NCBI GenBank assembly: GCA_958510825.1
Contig: OY294044.1
Coordinates: 81,886,895 to 81,950,894 of the forward strand
From: Brachypterus glaber
Lineage: Eukaryota; Arthropoda; Insecta; Coleoptera; Kateretidae
Length of the DNA: 64,000 nucleotides
Direction of reading: 5' to 3'
Shown: piece after piece, positions 1 through 15,500 of the stretch
Layout of the letters: each line of letters opens with the position of its first letter
How positions within the stretch are numbered: position 1 is the first letter of the stretch
Notes under the pieces: model-generated
Database searches by the model: none
Seen by the model: the letters and a program-made list of their open reading frames with translations, nothing else
Told to the model about the DNA's origin: nothing
Made by a program: the position numbers and the translations under genes

Positions 1-357
1 TAAAGAACTATTTCCATTTGGGGGGACGTGTGTATAAACAAATAAATTAATGGCTCGTAGCTCAAAAAAGTAGGTCTGTTTTTGTCGATTTTTTTTTTCA
101 AAAATTCTGAGATCATTCTGTAGTTTGTGGCATGTATTGGGTACGGATTATCGTTATTTTCATTTAAAAAAAACGGTTGCAACGCAGCGCTAGAATTACG
201 TAGTTCTCATAAATATTCCAAATATTGTCCAATGTTCAATTTCTTGCAAAAATATGCCAAAAATCAGTGCTTACAGAACAGAAATGGAAACCGTTTCTAA
301 TCGCTTGGTTGTAATTTTTTTTTTAGAAAAATAAGGCCTAAATTGTATTTTGCTCAC

Positions 358-518
358 CGTTTCCATTTGATTGTATATTGTCCTATGATAATATTTTGAT
401 CACACATGTTTTCACATTTTGCTAAATACAGATCGGAAGCTTGTTCATCTTGACTTAATACTTCTCCGCATATATCACTTTGACTTCTTTCTTCTTCTGC
501 GGATTTGACTGGAGACAT
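358..518 (-). CDS. TRAPPC11: TRAPPC11 exon 13 (last in window)
   Basis: Codes residues 939-991. Its end, [12 protein letters not shown] before donor GG|GTGAGC-type sequence (ACG|GTGAGC), matches human ATGHYIISWKR. The acceptor is inferred as TTTTCAAG|ATG, a weak AAG site. About 3.3 kb of mostly transposon DNA separates it from exon 12. It ends in phase 2, so at least one further exon lies outside the window. Confidence 0.8.
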
Positions 519-3500
519 CTTGAAAATTTAATTTATTGTTTAAAAATTATCAAATAAAAAGTCCCGTCGAGGAAGAACAAAAATCACATTTGCCTCAAAA
601 AAAAAAACAAAAGTTTTAAAAATTGGTTGAGACCTTTCTGATGAATGTATTAAAAGTGAGCTCGCGCCGCCACACAGTGGTTTCCAAATGGCTTTTTGCG
701 GCTATAAATCGGGAAAAGTGTCTTTTTATGAGTTTTTGGAGTCGCTGATTACGAATCTGAAGTTAAAATTTTAATATTTAAAATACTGGATCCTAGATGG
801 CAGATGTATAAAATTCTTCATATCTTTTTTTTGGGCAACCTAACACAGTGATCCCCGGATATGATTAGGTTTTAAAGAAAGGGCATCAGAAACAAACAAT
901 GGATCTTGGTAGTACAGGTTATGGGCATCACAGATCCATTATCAGTTAAATCGCGTTTGCATATCTTTGGAAGATATTGGTAACAACTCTTCAGGAAGCA
1001 TCACGGTCAACACCAACTACTTAAAAGAAAAACTAAAAATTGATTCTTATAGTATTTTTTGTGTAGATTCTGACAGGGTTTGGCAAATTTACCTATCGTT
1101 TTTAATTTTTGAGAAAAAAGCAGTAAACTTCGATTTTAGTGCAATTGTTGGACTGGTATAATAGCTTTATTTAGTGACTATTAAAACGTAACTGGACTAA
1201 AATAATAGCCAGAATATAAAAGTATAATAGCAACTTTAATAAAATATTATCCTATTTACTTTAAAAACAATATTTCTAAATCAATTTTTACCACCTCAGG
1301 GTGCTTTAAGTTGACCAGTATATTATATCCTTTACATTTTGACTTTCTCGTCAATGTTTAGTTGTTATGAACTACAGTGGTTCTAAAACAATTTTAGGAT
1401 TTCACCGATATCATAGTGAACACTATGATAAATATTAAAGTCTTTGCATGCTTAGCAAGTTTGCTTTGATTCCAGGAATTATAGTTTTTGGGGTCGCTCA
1501 GCTTAAGTATTCTTATCTTACACATCTGTTAGGTATATATTAGTATTATAAAGACTAAAAAGAATAAAAAATTATAAAACAATTTAAAAACACGATTTTA
1601 TTGAAAATTATTTATTTAAATTCTTTTTTTTGTTCTTTATCATATATATTATATTATAACGTTGGCCTTATAATTTTTGAGTATTGTTAATTATGTTATA
1701 TATTGTAAATAAATACAGAAAAAGTAAAAATTTAAAGCCAAAACGTCAACTTGACTTCTTCAAGCTAAAGATCTAAATATGCTTTACTTCAAGCAAGGAA
1801 TAAATTCATAACACCTTAAAAAAATAATTAAGCATTTCTTACACAAGTTTAACATCTTCACTATCCTTAAAACCACAGTTTAAATTTATTTTATTTATAA
1901 ACAGAAAAAAAAAACTAGTTTAAAATTGTTTTGGAACTACTGCAGTAAAAAGTTTAACTATGTTACATTGACAATTAAGTCAAAATTTGAAATAAATCAT
2001 CACTCAAGATGCGAAAGGTCGTATTTTAAATTTTACTTTGTTGTTCGAAATTGTAAGAAACATAAATGAAATGACATTAAATTTCACACTTTACGCAGTA
2101 TAGAGCTTAATGTCCACTCTATTTAGAGATTTTACTGAATTGTCGCGTGTTATTAAAATTAGCACCAAAATAAAATAAAGTAAAATTTAACATAAGACCT
2201 TTTTTACTTTGAGTGAAGATATTATACACTGGCCATCTTAAAGTATCCCGTAACGTTAAAACATTGCTATAGAAAGACTTTCTTTCGGGTCAGTAGGATT
2301 AAATTTTTTTATATTTGCTCTTATACTTTTAAACTTAACTATTTTAGCTGTTATTTAAAACCAGTCACGTTTTAATATTCACTGAAATAGCGTTTTTATG
2401 CCAGTCGAAAAATTGTGCTAAAATCATGGTTTATTGCGTTTTTCTCAAAATCGGCAAAAGATAGGTAAATTTTTTAACGATTGTTAGAATCTGCGCAAAA
2501 ATGACTACTAGAATAAATTTAAATTTTTCTCTTAAGTAGTTGGTGTTGTTCGGGTTTCCTCCCGAAGAGTTTTTACCAATATCTTTCAAAGATATGCAAA
2601 CGCGATTTAACTGTTAATGGATCTATGATCCGTTGTTTGTTTCTGATGCCCTTTCCTTAAAACCTAATCATATCCGGGGATCACTGTGCTAAGTTGGCAA
2701 TTTTAAAAATATGATTTGATCTATACATAACAGGGAACAATTCTGTATAAAAATCATACGAGAGGGAGAAACCAGAAAAAAGTTATATTACTTTGATTTA
2801 GAGGGTAATCATTTTTGTAAATGTCATTTTGAATATAACAAACATACCGCATAGCCATAAGATTTATATAGCGATTTATAATTAATTTTGGTTGCTAAAT
2901 CTAAAAATACCAGCAAAACTGTCATATTTTGACTCAAGTTGGTGCAAAAACGAAATAGCTACCAAAGTTGCTAATTCAATTAAATTGACATCTGCCACTC
3001 AAAATTTCGAACGTTTTATTTTAAATACATATTCTGCGATAAAAAGTGACCATAAATACCAATTTTTAAAAATATTAAATAAATAGTTTGAAAAACACCT
3101 ACCATTCCAGATCTGTCATTATGACATTTCAACTTTTGTTTTAATATTTGTTTTTAACAACTGAAACAAAGGAAAATTACCAATATACAGAAAATGTCAA
3201 AATATTCATATAAAAATCCAGTCTATGATCCAGTATTTTGAATATTAATATTTTAACTTCAAATTCGTATTCAGCGACCCCAAAAACCCCCAAAAAGACA
3301 CTTTTCCCGATTTATGGCCGCAATATGCCATTTGGAAACCACTGTCGCCATCTTGATTTTAATTTACACTTTTGTTTATCCCAAATAACTTTTAAACAGT
3401 CAGTTTTTCTGAAAAATAAGTAATTATGAAAAAGAAAGCTTAAAAAATTCTACATTTTCTCGAACTTGCTTAGTTTTTGAGAAAATGGGTAAAATTTGTC

Positions 3501-6500
3501 CGATATCCTAATTTTTACGTAAACTTTTGAATTTAGGTACTTGATATACAAGCGTAAGAGTAACACGTAAATTCTAAATCTAATTTAAGCAAACATCAAC
3601 GTTTATATCGTCATCAAGGGATCTAGGAAAAAAAGTACAATATGATTTTTGTAAAGAATTGTAAAAGCTTTACTTTTTATAATAACGATTTTTTTAAAAA
3701 ATATTTATTTTATTTATTTATTTGGTGTTCAAGATACAAAGCCAGAGCCATAAGACATTATTTGCAAAAAACTACAAAAGTGTACCTTAAAATTAAGATG
3801 GCGACGCACTCACCTTCAATTGTTGGGGACTTTTACCAAGTTCATTAGGAATGGCTAAACTAGAATCTCCAACTTTCAAAACTTTTGGATTTTCTTGAGG
3901 CAAAAAGTTGCTTGCTGAGATTATTAAACTCTTAAAAAATACTCACAAATTCCAAATGTGTATCCTCTATAAGTATGGGCCAGGGAGATAGGCTGACTAT
4001 AGTAGGCATGACTTCAAATTCTTCTCCAATGTAAAATTTGCTAATGTCGTTCATCAGCAAGGATAAAAACTCCGTTTTCACTTCAAAGGGTTGGACTATT
4101 TGTATGGGAATTAATTCATTTTTAATGCTGACCACCGGCCCACTTTCTCTGTTTAATGTGTACGTAATTTTGATTTGCAGGTTTTTCGTACTGATTTTGT
4201 GAGCTCGAAAATATAAATTTGCTACGACCTTACCTTTTGGAGGCAAAAATTTTGGGCTTTTTAAAACGATGGGAAGTTTTTCCAATTGGCCGGGATTTAG
4301 TGAAAACTCGACTAAAAATAAAATAAATAGGAATTCAACTAAAAAAATCAGATACACCAAACTTTCAGAAAACGTTACTTAAAGTTAAAGGTTTGGATGT
4401 ATTTATTTTTTTAATCGAAACAGCATTTCAAAGCTCTTTCAAATGACGTATCACAAGATGGGGGTTGCTATTTAATATTTTATTATTGGGGTAGCTGGGG
4501 GTTAGAGTCATAACCCCCAAAATCACATCCTAAACTTCCCCCTCAAAAAATCAAGCTGGCCTGTTTTTTAGAATTCATACCTTGTGCTTAGTTTGCGAGA
4601 TATTTCAGGTTTCATAGGGTAAAGATTATTTTTAAATTCAGTGCCTACTATCCACTAATTTGCCCTTATATTTGCCAACTTCACCCAATTTGCCCACTCC
4701 TAATTTTAGCCACTTCTCCTAATTTTGTCCACTTCCCCTAATTATCACCACTTCCGGTAATTTTTCCTTCAATTAATCTTTACCACTGCCCTTAATTTTT
4801 CCCACTCTCCCTAACTCAGCCCACTCTCCATAACTTTGCCTTCTCTCACAATTTTTCTTTTTTTTTATTTATTCTTTTTTAGTAATTTTAATACTAATTT
4901 TAGAATTTTAAAATATAAAAGTAAAAAATTAAAAAGCAATCTTTAGGTTTAGACTATTTAAGAAAAGTAATATTGAAATTTTAGGCTGATTACAATACTT
5001 TCTCTTTAGGAAAAGATATATTATAATTAAGTATACTTACTGCAGGTAGTATCTTCTTCCAGTAAATTTGCTTCTATTACAAAATCATCTACACTAAATT
5101 CTTCATCATTGTCTACCAATATTTTAATTTCGTACCATTCCCCCAGCAAAGCAGGCGCAAAGTGTTCAAAAGTAACTTTTAATTTCGAATATCTCGGGAC
5201 TATGGTTGCTGAATTTAAAGGCCTTATATTGTTGAAATCTATTATGTTTGTACTATGTTTAAAATGAACTAATTCGTGACTAATTTCATTATATTCGCTA
5301 GGATTTGAAAATTTTAAGTCCAATAAACACTCTGATTTGTGACCTATTAAAATACTTATTCCAGCAATCTAAAATATAATTATTTTATAATCATAACAAG
5401 TCGTGAAAATATGTAATGCTATGCATTCCATTATATACTATTCACAGTGAATGGTCTATTACATTTTCCCAAATACTTAAACGCAAGTTAAAATAATTTA
5501 AAACTCAAAATAAAACATAACTGTCGACAAAAATTGCCCCCTCTGTAGGCCTAGGTTCATTAAAAATAACAAGTCGAGAGAAAAATTAATTAAACTCAAA
5601 TTTTCTGAGCAAAATTCGTATAAAATATGTATAATGTATACTAAAGGATTAAGTCTTGGTTTGCGTTGGCAAGTCACTTAAACTTAATCTCTATTCAGTA
5701 TTAGTGTAATGTAATTTTCTGTCAAGAGAAAGAGAGAAGACAAAAAAATCTGGTAAAGATTGTTATTTGTTAGTTGGTAACTATGTTTTGACATTTATAC
5801 GAGCGCACATTTTCAAAGAAAATAGTTTTCAAATACATATTTAAAGTCGGAAGAAAATGGTTTCCATTTATTTGAAACTTAATTTTGTAATAACAGAATA
5901 GAGGAAAAATATGAACAGGTTAAAAAATATACAAGGTATAACAAATAAGTATATTTTTGCATATGTTACTGTAAAAATATTGTTACGTAATCTGGGTTCA
6001 CTAAAAACTCAGTGTGCAAAACTTAACAAAAATTTATTTAAAAGCACTTGTTTAACAATAACACTACACTACTTAAACAACAATTTTCACTACTTTCTGA
6101 ACGCTTCTACTAAGTACTTGTGTATACAAATAAGCAGGCGCTCAGAACAGAACAGCTCATGACGCTAAAACTCAAGAATGTTCCATGTTGTGTATATAAA
6201 TAAGCAGGCGCTGTCGCTTAGACAGTTGAGTAATGGGAAGTCAGTCAGTAATGAATCAGTCAGTAGAGTTCATTCTGTCAGTCAGTTACTGAATGAATCG
6301 AATGAATCAACTACTGACTGACCGAATAAACCCTACTGACTGATTCATTACTCAACTGTCTCAGCGACGGCGCCTGACTATTTATATACACAACATGGAA
6401 CATTCTAGAATTTTTGCGTCCTGAGCTGTTCTGGAATCTTCGCGAAGCACTTGTTCTTCCCTTATTTCTTCGCCAAACTGTAGGTCACTCTTCGAAATTC

Positions 6501-9500
6501 ATAATTTAGTAACAATATGTCATGAACCTCAAAAATATATTTTGACACATTTATAACTATAGTATTTTCATTAAAGGCATATGGAGCTTTCTTTTTCAAA
6601 TCAACGCAGGTCACAAATGTCATCTCTCCAATTTGGCTCAAATTTTGCATACAGCCATAAAATAAGGTAAGATTAGCCACATAACCGGGATTTTTCTCAA
6701 AAATGTCTGGTTGTAGAGATATTAGGGTGGGCCATTTTTTGAAATTTTTCAAAACCAGAAAACACGATTCACTAAAACTGAAATCTCGATTACTATAAAA
6801 GATAGAAATTTCATTTAAACGGCGTTTGAAAGAGCATTAAATTTTAATAGAGAAAAAGTATATTTTAATCATTCTGGTTATACCAAGATGGCGGACAATA
6901 CAACATAACCTACAAATTATAAAAAACGCTATCCCCAAAATACCTCATCTTCAATTTTTTTTTTATTTTGTGGCTATTTACACGTATATAGTGGGAGTAT
7001 ATGCCTATAAAATATTGCGAACGGCCCGACCCATTTGTGGGATATATGGTCAAAAATGTGTAAAATTTGCTCAAAATTTTGCACTTTTCGAAGTTTCTAA
7101 ATTATATTTAGTGATTTTCCCAAAATACCCCGTATCATATTTTTTTTATTTAGTGGTTATTAACTTGTATATAGTGCCAGTATATGCCCATAAAATATTG
7201 CAAACGGCCCTGTCCATTTGTAGGAGCTATGGTCAAAAATATTTAAAAATTGGCCAAAATTCCTCATTTTTCGAGGTTTCTAAATTATATTTAGTGATTA
7301 TTCCTATCTTCGTTTTCATTTTATCATAAAATTTTTATGGTTATTTATTCTAATATAATGAGGGTATATGCCCATAAAATATTGCGAACGGCCCTGCCCA
7401 TTTGTCGAAGCTATAGTAAAAAATATTTAAATATTTTGCATTTTTTTGTGATTTATGTGATTTTCCTTCAGTGATTTGTTTTAATTATTCTATTTTTTTA
7501 GTTTACTGATTAAATTTTCATATAAACGGCGTATTTAAAATGACCAAAATTTTAAGGGGTGATTCTACATCAGAAAGAATGATAAAAAGTTCCTATAAAC
7601 ATACCTATGTATGTCTAAAAATGCGTACTAAGGGAGCTAAGCCCCTTTGAAAGTGGCTAAAAATTCTTTTTTGTTTGTAACTTTTTTGTAATTTTAATTT
7701 TGGAATATGATTCCTTAGGTCAAAATACATGAAAAAGCTACTCCTGTTGTAATACTCTAGGATTAACCGTTTTCGAGAAAAATTCATTTGAAGGTGAAAT
7801 TCTAGGACGAATAATTAAATACTAAAATGTTGAAATACAAAATTTTAATATTGCAGGGTTATTCTATATTAAAAACTAAAACAAAAGTTTCTATACATGT
7901 AGGTAGAAAAATCACTAAAAGCCTTAAAATTAAGGCGCTGGTAGCCTAATTAAGGCTACCACACGACACTTTAAAAATGGTGCATTTTTAGGAGACCATA
8001 GCTCCCTTAGGATTGATTTTTGGAAGTAATTGTATATGATGCTTTGTTCTTGGTTTATGATGCACATTCACCGTGCATCATTGAAATTTCGGTTTTTAAC
8101 ATTTTAGTATTTAATTTTTCGTCCTCGAATTTAACCTTCAAATGAAATTTTCTCGAAAACGGTTAATCCTAGAGTATTACAAAAAAGATACAAACAAAAA
8201 AGTTTGGGACAAAAAAAAAACGATTTTTTAGCCACTTTCAATGGGGCTTAGCTCCCTTAGTACGCATTTTTAGACATACATAGTATGTTTATAGGAACTT
8301 TTTGTCATTCTTTCTGATGTAGAATCACCCCTTAAAATTTCGGTTCCAATTTCAAATACACCGTTTATATGAAAATTTAATCGGTGAACTAAAAATATAG
8401 AATAATTAAAACAAATCACTGAAGGAAAATCACATAAATCACATAAAAACGCAAAATTTCGCTCAATTTATAAATATTTTTGACTATAGCTTCGACAAAT
8501 GGGCAGGGCCGTTCGCAATATTTTATGGGCATATACCCTCATTATATTAGAATAAATAACCATAAAATTTTTATGATAAAATGAAATAAAAAGATAGGAA
8601 TAATCACTACTTAAATATAATTTAGAAACCTCGAAAAATGAGGAATTTTGGCCAATTTTTAAATATTTTTGACCATAGCTCCTACAAATGGGCAGGGCCG
8701 TTTGCAATATTTTATGGGCATATACTCGCACTATATACAAGTAAATAACCACAAAATAAAAAAAAATATGAGACCGGGTATTTTGGGAAAATCACTAAAT
8801 ATAATTTAGAAATTTTTTTCAAAATTTTGACCAAATTTTACACATTTTTGACCATATATCCCACAAATGGGTCGGGCCGTTCGCAATATTTTATAGGCAT
8901 ATAATCCCACTATATACGTGTAAATAGCCACAAAATAAAAAAAAATCGAAGATGGGGTATTTTGGGGATCACGTTTTTTATAATTTGTAATCAGAATGAT
9001 TGAAATATACTTTTTCTCTATTACAATTTAATGCTCTTTCAAATGCCGTTTAAATGAAATTTCTATCTTCTATAGATATCGGGTTATTTCAGTTTTATTG
9101 AATCGTGTTTTGTAGTTTTGAAAAATCTCAAAAAATGGCCCACCCTAATATCTCTACAACCAGACATTTTTGAGAAAAATCCCGGTAATGTGGCCTTATT
9201 TTATGGCCGTATGCAAAATTTGAGCCAAATTGGAGACATGAAATTCTTGACCTGCGTTGATTTGAAAAAGAAAGCTCCATATATTTTTTAAACCCTCCCG
9301 GTTGTAGACAATCTTTAAGTTACTATGGAAACGCAAGATGCGCGTGCGTCGTAAGCCAATTTGTAAGGTCCAGTTTTCACGACCGTAAAAACGTTGACAT
9401 GTGCTATTAATGAGTATCAAAATAACAAGCCGTGAAGACATGTAATGCTACGAATTCCATTATATATTATTCACGGAAAATGGTATATTGCATTTTCCCA

Positions 9501-12500
9501 AATACTTAAAAAAATCAAAAAAAATATTTTTTTTAAAAAAGGTCTTTTATGAAAAAAGAAAAATAAAAAATATATATTTTTCAAAAAAAAAATTCAAAAA
9601 ACTAAACATTACTTTTAAAATTGGTAGAACTGATCCTTATAATAAAAGTAATTTTTCCTGAAAAAGTTACGTTAATCTGAATTTTCTTTTAGTTTTTTAT
9701 CGATTTTTTTAAAAATTACTCCCCCATAACTTTTTTGTTTTTGGGGGGATTACTTTCAAAAATAATAGGGATCATCCCTTCGTAGAACTCGATTTTTCCT
9801 TTCCTTTTCTTTTTGTGTTATCGTGTTAACAAAAATCGTGACGGACGGACATTAAAAAAAAGGTTTCTTATTTTTTCATGAAACGAATTTATGTTCAATT
9901 TTTTATCTAGGACGATTTTTGAATTTTTTTGAAAATTCGAAATTACCGTATAATATTATTTTAGCGCAGGCGCTGTGAATAATATAATAATAATATAAAA
10001 AGATTTTAGATCCAAATTTGGTTTTTACAAATATACTTTTTATACACAGGTGTTTTTAGAAAAAAGGTTTATTAATTCTCCTTGTTTTCACATCGAAAAC
10101 ATCGTGGAAAGATAAGGCGAGTTTGTTTAAAAAATTATAAATACGAAATACTGTGTAAAATAAAGTGTTTTTAGGTAAATAGTGACATAACTTCTCAGTT
10201 TATGAGAAACATTTTGTGAGTGTACGTTAACATTATATTGAAATTTCCGTACTTGGGGGACACTCAATGGGGGTTAACGGCTGTGCATTAAAAACTGCTA
10301 CATATACAGGTATTTCTACAGCTTTAGTTATTAAGGGCCAAAAAATCTAAAACAGGAACGTTAAGTGAACCCAAAAAATCACCAGGTAGGCCTAAAATAA
10401 TGTTATTTTTTTAACTATTTTCATTGTTGTTTAACACAATAAATTATCTTATTATGCTTTTTGTTATTAAAACCTACACAAATTCTCATGAAATATTGAA
10501 ATACTTGTTTGAAATGAGAAGTATTTATTGGCTTGTTTTATACAAAATCATTGATACACTGTATAAGGTACAGAATATAAAATTTTGGCTTGGTTATGTT
10601 GACGTGAAATACTAAACAACCCAAATGCTTCAATATAAATCGGCGTTTGTAACGTGTTTAACACATTTGGAAATACATTAGAAAAGAAAATTGGCATATC
10701 CGGTAAAGGATTATTTAATGTCACCACCCTTTTTCTTGGCAGAAAACCTCACACTAAGGCACTCTATTCAGGATTAGCGTGCAGTGTATTTTCTTACCTG
10801 AATTTCTTTGTTGATATCGTTTGGATCGGCCATAAATTCTATAATAAACCTTTTTACTTCATTATTTTGAAACGATAACGATACGTTGTCCAAGTTTTTT
10901 ACGGCGAACTCGGATGTGAAGGCTGGTGTGTTAATGGTAACTAAAACTCTTGAAAAATTCAACGGAAATGGGCAGGTACTCCTAAAAAAAGATTATGTTT
11001 ACTTTAAAGAATGGTGAAATTGGCACAGACATCAAATTTTAATTTATAACTTTTTAGAGAAGTAGGTATATTTTTTTATCAAAATATTTATTTAAATTAA
11101 AAATAACTTACTTTATAAAAACTTCAGCAATAACAGGTTGGTCAACTTCAAAGGTATTTAATAAAAATCTAGCTTTTGTTTCTATACACGTGGTTATGTT
11201 ACTTAGATCTATTTTAAAATTTAATGATTGGGTGCTATATACAGGTTTCCATATCACTATTGCGTTTTGTAGGATGTCGTGGGGTAATTTGGGATCCCCG
11301 TATGGAAGTTGTTTCTAAAAAATAAAAAAAAGTGACATTTTTGTGAGGCTAATGGTAAAAAATACGAAAAATTTTCTTTTGAACGGATCTCACACTTTAA
11401 ACTTGATTCTCTGCTTGGTGCTATCGTCTCTATTTACTTTTAGTTCGACTTTAGTTCATATTAAAAACGAAAAAAATTAAAAAATAAATTTAAAAAATGT
11501 TCCAAATAAAATTTTAAACAATTTTTTCAAAACATTTTTTTTTCAAAAAGTTTTTTAAAAGGAAAAAAAATTAAATATATATATTTTTTTGAAAAAAATT
11601 ATTTTTACCCGTCTTGCCCCGATTTTCATCAAAAACAATCCCTGTCTACAACTAAACAACTTATGCTCCAAAGTATTTAGCTCAAAGCGTTCTCAACTAT
11701 ATAAAGAAGCCAAACTTTTAAATGTTAGACAACTTTATATAAAAAATATTATCAAGGTTTACGATAAAAACAAAACATTATATACTACTGTATCACATAA
11801 TACAATAACGAGGTCAATAACTAATAAAAATTTAAAAATACCGAAAAAATTATTTGCAGCTTCCCAAAAACATTATAACTACCTAACACAAAAAAATACT
11901 GAACATCCTCCCCACTGATCTAAAAAACAAACCTTTCTGTAAAAATAAAAAGAAAATTGAAATTTGGGTTGTCAATAATTATAACTTAATCTGTGACATG
12001 ATACATTGGTTGCGGACATAATTGGGACATACCTATAAAAAGGGACATAACAATAAAAAGAAAACTAATAAAGTAATAAACAAACAAAAAAAAAATAACA
12101 AAAAATTAAATATAAATTGGTCATTTAATGAATAAAAAATATTATTATTATTAAGTTTATTATATTAATGATTGTAAAGTAAATAGAGTGTATGCACAAA
12201 CTTTGGTTTATTGTATACTTAAAAATGTACATTGTATTTAGTGTTATAAGTACTGATTATATTGATATTGTAATTTATGTACAAATTAAAGAAATAATAA
12301 ATAAAATAAGTTATCGTGATCACAAATTTTCCGGAAAACCAACAGATCGACAGACAGATTTTTTTTGCGAAAATCATCTTTTTTGGATATAAAACGTCGA
12401 GAAACATAAAAAAAGCAATCAACATTTTTGTACTAATGCAAGACTTTCTTTGGGAAAAGTAACATTAGCCAAATTACCCAAAACATGCGGGAATCTTTCT

Positions 12501-15500
12501 AGTATTTTTTTAATACTGACCCCAAAAAAATTACCAAAAATCCCTGTTGTTACTATTTTTCTTCTATTCTTACCTTTAAAATTCGGTTTAAGTTTTCATA
12601 TACACGTCTTTTATCTTCTACGTCAATTAAAACATTTGATCCTAATAATTCTAAAGCTAAAGTTAAATAGTCTTGTAAATTGGCAGTTAGGTATGCACAT
12701 TTTATTGCTTTTTCCAAAATTACGGATAAAATGGACCACCATTTTTCAGTTCTAAAATCCCACAGCATGTGGGTCAATAATCTAAAATATAAAAAAAATC
12801 TATACAGTGCGGTCCAAAAGTCACCCCCCTCTTAACTTTTGAACGGGTTGAATTATCAACTTCAAATTTAAAAGATTTAAATAAGACAACTCAAACTATC
12901 TTTTTGCATATATATATTTTCAGCTCTTAAAATGTGGACAGGGAGGCATGGGGAACATTTTTTAAACGGAAAGAGGGGCATCATTTTAAAGTTTATAAAA
13001 TGTTCTATTTGACTATATATTTATTAGTTTTTTAAACATTTTTTTAAGCTTTTGATTTTTTTTTTGCTAAAAATGCTATTTTTGTGATTTTTTTTCTAAA
13101 TTTTTATTTATCAATTAAAATTAGTTTAAAAGTGTAATTTGCGTTTTTGCAACATGAAATAATTCATTTTTCAGAAACTGTTTAATTTTTTTAAAGAAAT
13201 TTACCTATTTTCAACCCTATTTTACGCCCCCAAAAAAATGTATAAAAAAATGTACTGTCAAATAGAGAATTTTATGTTTTAAAATAACGTATCACGCGAT
13301 CCCCTTCTCCATTAAAAAAATCCCCCCAGGCCCATGAGCGGATTTAGGGCCTGGAGGTGCGAGATATATTAGCATAGAAATACCTTAAAAATTAGATTTT
13401 TGGTGAATGCGAAATTTTTTTCCTAATAGATGCCCCCCTCCTTAAAATGAAATAAATCCGCCCCTGCCCACATTTTAAGAGCTAAATATATTAAATATAT
13501 GCAAAAAGATAGTTTAAGTTGTCATATTTATGAATTCCAAATTTTAAGTAGATATCTCAATTCCATCAAAAGTTAAGAGAGGGGTGACTTTTGAGCTGAA
13601 AGGTATATACAATAACTAACCGAATACATCAAAAACTTTCACAATACCGATTCCTTAAAACAAATTAAACTGAATATTTGCTTTAGCAAAAGTAAAAATC
13701 TGACCACCCCTAGTAGGGATGACATTGTCTGTCTTTTAACTTACGTAAGTGCCTTTCCAAAATCTTTTGAATTGTAGTATTCATCTGCCATTTGAAGTAC
13801 TAAATGCCGCCTTGTTCTGGGACACCTATACGTTTTATATTGAGATATTGCAAGCCCATATAAGGAGATTATCATGTTCTAGAAAATGGGAATAAATTAA
13901 AAATACAAAAAAATATATACCGGGTGTTTTTCAAATGTGGCTGCCTCCTACAACTTTTTTATTCCTAGAGGTAAGAATGCAATTTACGGAGTATCTATAA
14001 GACAATATTTTGAATATCACGTAAAGTAAAAATTTTTTATTCACTTCTGATTAAACCGGAAAGGACCCCCTATTTTGATTTTTAACCGACTTCCAAAAAG
14101 GAGGAGGTTATTATATTAAGGTCACTTCATCTGTACTTGGTCCGTTTTTGCTCTGGTTTTCGGTTTTTTTCTTCCTTTCGGGTAGCGCCACACAACAAAT
14201 GAAAATCGAAAATTTCCCCTCTTTTCCCCTTAAGCTTAGGGATACGAGATTTGGAATTTCATTTTATAAGGTTCCGGTGCCGGAGCTTAAAAAAATATAT
14301 GTAGAAGCCTTCATTAACTCAAGACGGCAACCCTATTACATTGATTTGACAAGGTAAATTTTTTGATTTAGGCAGGTGTCAGTAGAATAGAATTTTATAA
14401 ATAATGTTTTATAAGTAATATTTAAAACCCTAATTCCCATTAAAAATCTAAAAAATATACTTATCTATTAAATAAAATACTAAGGTAAGAAAATTATGTA
14501 TTATTTTAGCAATAATATAAAAGGATTTAAAAGCATTTTTTGAACTGAAGTATAGTCACTCCATATAGCACCAGCTCACCTCACCTTACAAACGAGTAAC
14601 TATTGACTCTCCTCAATTGACCTTCCAATAAGCTTAAGCCATTTAACTCTATTTTGTTTCTATTTCCTAAAGTAAAATATGTTTGTAAACATTATATATA
14701 TTATATAAAAATATTTTAAAACTTTGTGATATGGATAATTGTGGCCGACTATACAGTAAGGCTGCTCTTTTTGCGGAATTATTATAAATTATTAAATTTA
14801 ATTCTACTTGCCTTAAATTAAGCTAGGGAGCAGAAATAATAATTTGTTCAATTTCTATAAAAGAAGGAAACCTATCGGTTGAGGGGAGAATAGGGACTAC
14901 TTTAAGAATTGTTCTACAGAAAATTTATCTGTGCCTTAAAACAGTGGTTTGGAAGTCGCTATAAGCCGGTGGTCCACAGAAGGTAGTATGCACTATCATA
15001 GTGGGTATAATGGGCATTTGGTCTGCGTGCAAGTGATATTATCAGGCATTACTTTGCACAGTACCACATGGGGTATTATCACCCTTCAATGCAAGTTTGC
15101 CAACTCTTAAAATTAAAATTTAATTAAAATTTAATGTAGTAATATTATGTAATAAATATACTTAATTACGTAAGATTATAGTTTATTTTTATAATAATAA
15201 TTTAGTAAGATTTATATTCAATAACCAATAATTACAAAATAATTCTAGTCCTGAGTAGCGTAAGATTGGAACATGAGGCTAGAATTACTAATAATTTTCT
15301 TAAATTTCAAAAAAATATAATTAATTTAAAACTATAAAAAGTATTCATATTATTTGTTCAGTCCTTATTTTTCTTTTAAATTGGGATCTATAAGTCATGT
15401 GATTCGTCATTAAATGTTGGCCACCTCCTGAGTGTAAATAATCGCCCTTGTACTATAGTATATTAGGAATTATCTTCATTTTCGAAATGTTGATTAAATT

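Noticed and set aside
6970..8752. Open frames with TATGCCCATAAAATATTGC repeats on both strands
   Set aside because: They are the two arms of one foldback element and mirror each other.
12422..12570. Possible extra TRAPPC11 exon with an open minus frame
   Set aside because: Exons 7 and 8 already join in phase and alignment to the family leaves no room for it.
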